A DNA stretch of 64,000 bases from NCBI GenBank assembly GCA_030817875.1, contig JAUSZU010000001.1, positions 1,178,001 through 1,242,000 of the forward strand. Direction: 5' to 3'. This stretch comes from Flavobacterium sp. W4I14 (GTDB taxonomy: Bacteria > Bacteroidota > Bacteroidia > Sphingobacteriales > Sphingobacteriaceae). Both the position numbers and the translations under genes were made by a program. This document shows positions 61,926 through 64,000 of the stretch, piece after piece (position 1 is the stretch's first letter; every line of letters starts with the position of its first letter). Below the pieces are notes generated by a model that saw nothing but the letters and a program-made list of their open reading frames with translations, had not been told where the DNA came from and did no database searches.

Positions 61926-62210
61926 TGTCATCCTGTTCAAAGGACTCCTGTGGAGAGCGGAGCCGAAGGATCTGCCGCGGTGCTTGAATAGCATACAGGC
62001 AAATGTTTTTTACGATTTGAAAATGAACGGCTTGTGGCTTTAAATCTATCGGTTGGTGTCTCACCGACCGAAACCCAATAGTATGCTCGCAAGTATTTAA
62101 TTACGATTTAGAAATGGGCGGCTTGTGGTTCTTGGAGGTTTTCAGCCCCGCCATTCGCTGTAGCTCCGATGGAAGAATCGGAGGCTGCCACTGCAATCGG
62201 GTTTAGGGAC
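61926..62210. repeat. Mixed intergenic repeats, including a diverged 91-bp tandem pair
   Basis: Contains a CTCCTGTGGAGAGCGG unit (61926-61980) and a hairpin (62049-62071, TCGGTTGGTG with its complement). Two diverged direct repeats are 61987-62040 and 62078-62131, sharing TTACGATTTrRAAATG and CGGCTTGTGG. A CCCGAT-type stem repeat spans 62135-62210. No gene. Confidence 0.6.
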
Positions 62211-62284
62211 AAGGTTTGTGCACCCAGAAACCCCAGAAATGAAATGCTGTTTTTGGCCCAATAGCTCCGATTGAAGCGTTGCAC

Positions 62285-62418
62285 CAGTGTCATTAAGTTA
62301 AGCGCTTTTAACCACAGATGCACACAGATAAACACGGATTTTCATATCTGTGTGCATCCTTTCTATCTGTGGTTAAATTATTTTTGCTTGTGTAGTATGG
62401 CTTAACTTAATGACATTG
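62285..62418. repeat. MITE-like palindromic repeat, copy C
   Basis: The best-preserved copy, 134 bp: ends CAGTGTCATTAAGTTAAG (62285-62302) and CTTAACTTAATGACATTG (62401-62418). The inner arms ACCACAGATG and ATCTGTGGTT, and GCACACAGAT and ATCTGTGTGC, give a nested hairpin. Confidence 0.85.
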
Positions 62419-62566
62419 GTCAGTAGAGCAGGTTTAGCCTAAGATTTATCAATCTGTGATTTTCGAAAAAATGCAATTAAATTAGTGGTCAAATCGATCT
62501 TGAAATCCTTAAATCTTCCGAATCCTGATCCGGTATGATTTTAGTAAAAAATATTTTCGATATGTA

Positions 62567-62598
62567 TTTGTGTGTTAATTGAATTTGTTCTATATTTG
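62567..62598 (+). promoter_or_regulatory. Promoter of rplU-rpmA
   Basis: TTTG (62567-62570), 20 nt, TATATTTG (62591-62598): a textbook Bacteroidota promoter. The leader to the rplU ATG is about 35-40 nt. Confidence 0.85.
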
Positions 62599-62638
62599 CA
62601 CCTCGTTAAATAAAAATTAAAAAACTAATATTTAAACA

Positions 62639-62950
62639 ATGTACGCAATAGTAAATATAGCAGGGCAGCAATTTAAAGTTGCTAAAGACCAGCACCTTTT
62701 TGTACACAGATTACAAGGAGATGAAGGCGCTAGTATTGAATTTGATAATGTATTGTTGGTTGACAACGGTGGTGCAATTACTGTAGGTGCTCCTGCAGTT
62801 AAAGGTGCTAAAGTTTCAGCTAAGATCGTATCTCATTTAAAAGGTGATAAAGTAATTATTTTCCACAAAAAACGTAGAAAAGGTTACAAAAAGAAAAATG
62901 GTCACCGCCAGTTTTTCACTAAGATTCAGATCTCTGACATCACTCTATAA
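62639..62950 (+). CDS. rplU: 50S ribosomal protein L21
   Basis: A 103-residue large-subunit protein binding 23S rRNA. It has the standard start [21 protein letters not shown] and the [20 protein letters not shown] signature near the C-terminus. It is first in the two-gene operon with rpmA, 52 nt apart, and transcribed from the strong promoter at 62567. Confidence 0.98.
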   Translation: MYAIVNIAGQQFKVAKDQHLFVHRLQGDEGASIEFDNVLLVDNGGAITVGAPAVKGAKVSAKIVSHLKGDKVIIFHKKRRKGYKKKNGHRQFFTKIQISDITL

Positions 62951-63002
62951 TTAATTGTTAACCCAATAATTCGCTTTTTAGCGAGTTACAAAATATAAAA
63001 TC

Positions 63003-63431
63003 ATGGCACACAAAAAAGGAGCCGGTAGTTCGAAAAACGGACGTGAATCGCATAGTAAGCGTTTAGGTATTAAAATTTTCGGTGGGCAATTAGCTATCGC
63101 TGGAAACATTTTAGTACGTCAACGTGGAACAAAACACCACCCTGATAAAGGTGTTGGTATCGGTAGAGACCACACTTTATTTGCTTTAGTTGATGGTACT
63201 GTAATTTTCAGAAAGAAACAAGATAACAAATCTTATGTTTCTATCCTTCCTATCACTGAAGCTGAAATCGAAGCAGCAGTAGCTAAAGCACCAGTTGCTA
63301 AAAAAGCGGTTGCGAAAAAAGAAGTTGTAGCTGAAGAGGTTGTTGAAGCAGCTCCAGTTGCTAAAAAAGCACCTGCTAAAAAAGCAGCTAAAAAAGACGA
63401 AACTACTGAAGAAGCTGCACCTGCAGAATAA
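63003..63431 (+). CDS. rpmA: 50S ribosomal protein L27 with Ala/Lys-rich C-terminal tail
   Basis: L27 lies near the peptidyl transferase centre. The N-terminal core is normal ([20 protein letters not shown], then [20 protein letters not shown]), ending near residue 85 with [13 protein letters not shown]. The remaining ~55 residues are a low-complexity tail of [19 protein letters not shown] and EEAAPAE blocks, unlike the usual 85-90-residue L27. The first residues are not a cleavable extension of the kind seen in Firmicutes. The terminator follows 20 nt later. Confidence 0.96.
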   Translation: MAHKKGAGSSKNGRESHSKRLGIKIFGGQLAIAGNILVRQRGTKHHPDKGVGIGRDHTLFALVDGTVIFRKKQDNKSYVSILPITEAEIEAAVAKAPVAKKAVAKKEVVAEEVVEAAPVAKKAPAKKAAKKDETTEEAAPAE

Positions 63432-63451
63432 TTAGTAATAAAGTTATAAAG

Positions 63452-63482
63452 AAAAGTCCCGATGCAAATCGGGACTTTTTTT
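63452..63482 (+). terminator. Terminator of rplU-rpmA
   Basis: AAAAGTCCCGAT and ATCGGGACTTTT pair over 12 bp around a GCAA loop, then a T-run. Confidence 0.92.
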
Positions 63483-63576
63483 TTATATGGCTTACTGGTT
63501 CATTAGTCATTCGTTCATTGGTTAAATCGGTTAATTGGCGCTAAACGCCAAGCGCTCAATTCGGACTGGTTAATTG

Positions 63577-63621
63577 CCCTTCGACTCCGCTCTCCACAGG
63601 AGTCCTTTGGACAGGGTGACG
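63577..63621. repeat. CTCCACAGGAGTCCTTTGGA unit
   Basis: CCTTCGACTCCGC, CTCCACAGGAGTCC and GGACAGGGTGAC, the same core as at 10430-10470, 40680-40710 and 61940-61980. It is a short member of that family in the gap before the last gene. Confidence 0.65.
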
Positions 63622-63759
63622 CATATCGAGGGGACCGATTAATCGACTCCAAACCCAAAACGCCCTACGCTAAATTCAACTGATTGTTAAAGCCTGTTAA
63701 ATAACAAAATTTAACAATTCATCGCGATACATTCGTATATAATTATTTAATTATTTGCG

Positions 63760-64000
63760 ATGAATTTTAAAATACTCAGCTTATCTGTTTTTTCTATTAT
63801 GTTAGTCAGCTTTTCGGTTAAAGCACAAGATATAGAAGAGAATATCCGTATGGTGAAATCCTTTAAGGCCGATGGTGTATCGAACGAGTGGAACGAACCC
63901 CTTAACGAATACAACGATGCCACCAAGCTAGCCTTTGCCCTGGCCAACGATGACAAAAATCTTTACATCATTATCGAATCGTTAGATCCGCAAACTACTT
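63760..64000 (+). CDS. Secreted protein (5' part only; 3' end outside window)
   Basis: An ATG at 63760 opens a frame that runs off the window (about 80 residues). A clear signal peptide ends near residue 23 (SIMLVSFSVKAQ). The mature start has FKADGVSNEWNEPLNEYNDA and then LAFALANDDKNLYIIIESLD, the pattern of a CBM9-like or DOMON-like beta domain in Bacteroidota exported proteins. The rest cannot be judged. Confidence 0.7.
   Translation, partial: MNFKILSLSVFSIMLVSFSVKAQDIEENIRMVKSFKADGVSNEWNEPLNEYNDATKLAFALANDDKNLYIIIESLDPQTT

Noticed and set aside
1..64000. tRNA, rRNA or tmRNA genes
   Set aside because: I looked in the gaps for cloverleaf-like segments and for rRNA landmarks and saw none. 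Short structured RNAs could be missed.

Overview
The window looks like chromosome of a Bacteroidota bacterium, most likely Sphingobacteriaceae (Pedobacter-like). The basis is: AT-rich DNA; promoters of the Bacteroidota type (a TTG/TTTG box about 20 nt upstream of TAnnTTTG); a GLPGLI-family protein; a TonB-dependent receptor with a carboxypeptidase-like N-terminus; paired DUF3857 proteins; futalosine-type menaquinone synthesis (mqnC); and many dispersed palindromic intergenic repeats. I see no rRNA, tRNA, CRISPR array, prophage or transposase gene.

Layout. 1-5 kb: a truncated YdeI/OmpD-like gene, a PPOX-fold stress protein, a small unknown, lysS, an ATL-like MGMT homologue and a DUF2461 gene. 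5-10 kb: a long-chain acyl-CoA ligase, then iscS-iscU-iscA on the minus strand, and methylmalonyl-CoA epimerase. 10.3-11.4 kb: a decayed region with a frameshifted membrane-protein pseudogene. 11.6-18.2 kb, plus strand: rpmE2 (L31), an alternative GlmU, tpiA, prmA, an Mpl/MurC-like ligase, an XRE regulator, and an Lrp regulator with an EamA exporter. 18.5-24.6 kb, minus strand: a GNAT-like protein, a very acidic small protein, scpB, and a LytTR two-component pair facing two ferritin-like genes (24.8-26.4 kb). 26.5-36 kb: mqnC, an M16 peptidase pair, ppnP, two DUF3857 proteins and a fatty acid hydroxylase. 36-43.5 kb: guaB, a TonB-dependent receptor behind a cysteine-rich leader ORF, a LOG protein, a MaoC dehydratase and small genes. 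43.7-53.5 kb: an acyl-CoA carboxylase beta subunit, M19 dipeptidase, trxB, GH20 hexosaminidase, dgkA, a DUF922 protease and an ECF sigma factor with a membrane partner. 53.7-61.8 kb: a dicarboxylate symporter, then a BlaI/M56 signalling pair convergent with an outer-membrane-protein/GLPGLI operon. 62.6-63.4 kb: rplU-rpmA. The window ends in a truncated secreted protein.

Two arrangements stand out. First, the blaI-M56 operon and the GLPGLI/outer-membrane operon, about 6 kb away and convergent with it, carry the same three-half-site operator (TCGTA, TACGA, TCGTA at offsets 0, 9 and 19). They therefore look like one regulon in which a BlaR1-like protease without a penicillin-binding sensor controls outer-membrane genes. 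Second, the receptor gene at 37.9 kb has a strong promoter followed by a 27-codon ORF with three consecutive Cys codons. Those codons are complementary to the segment just upstream of the receptor start, which is what a cysteine-responsive attenuator would look like.

Intergenic DNA is crowded with at least five families of dispersed palindromic or MITE-like repeats. Several open reading frames extend upstream past a promoter or terminator; for those I give the internal start that fits the signals.
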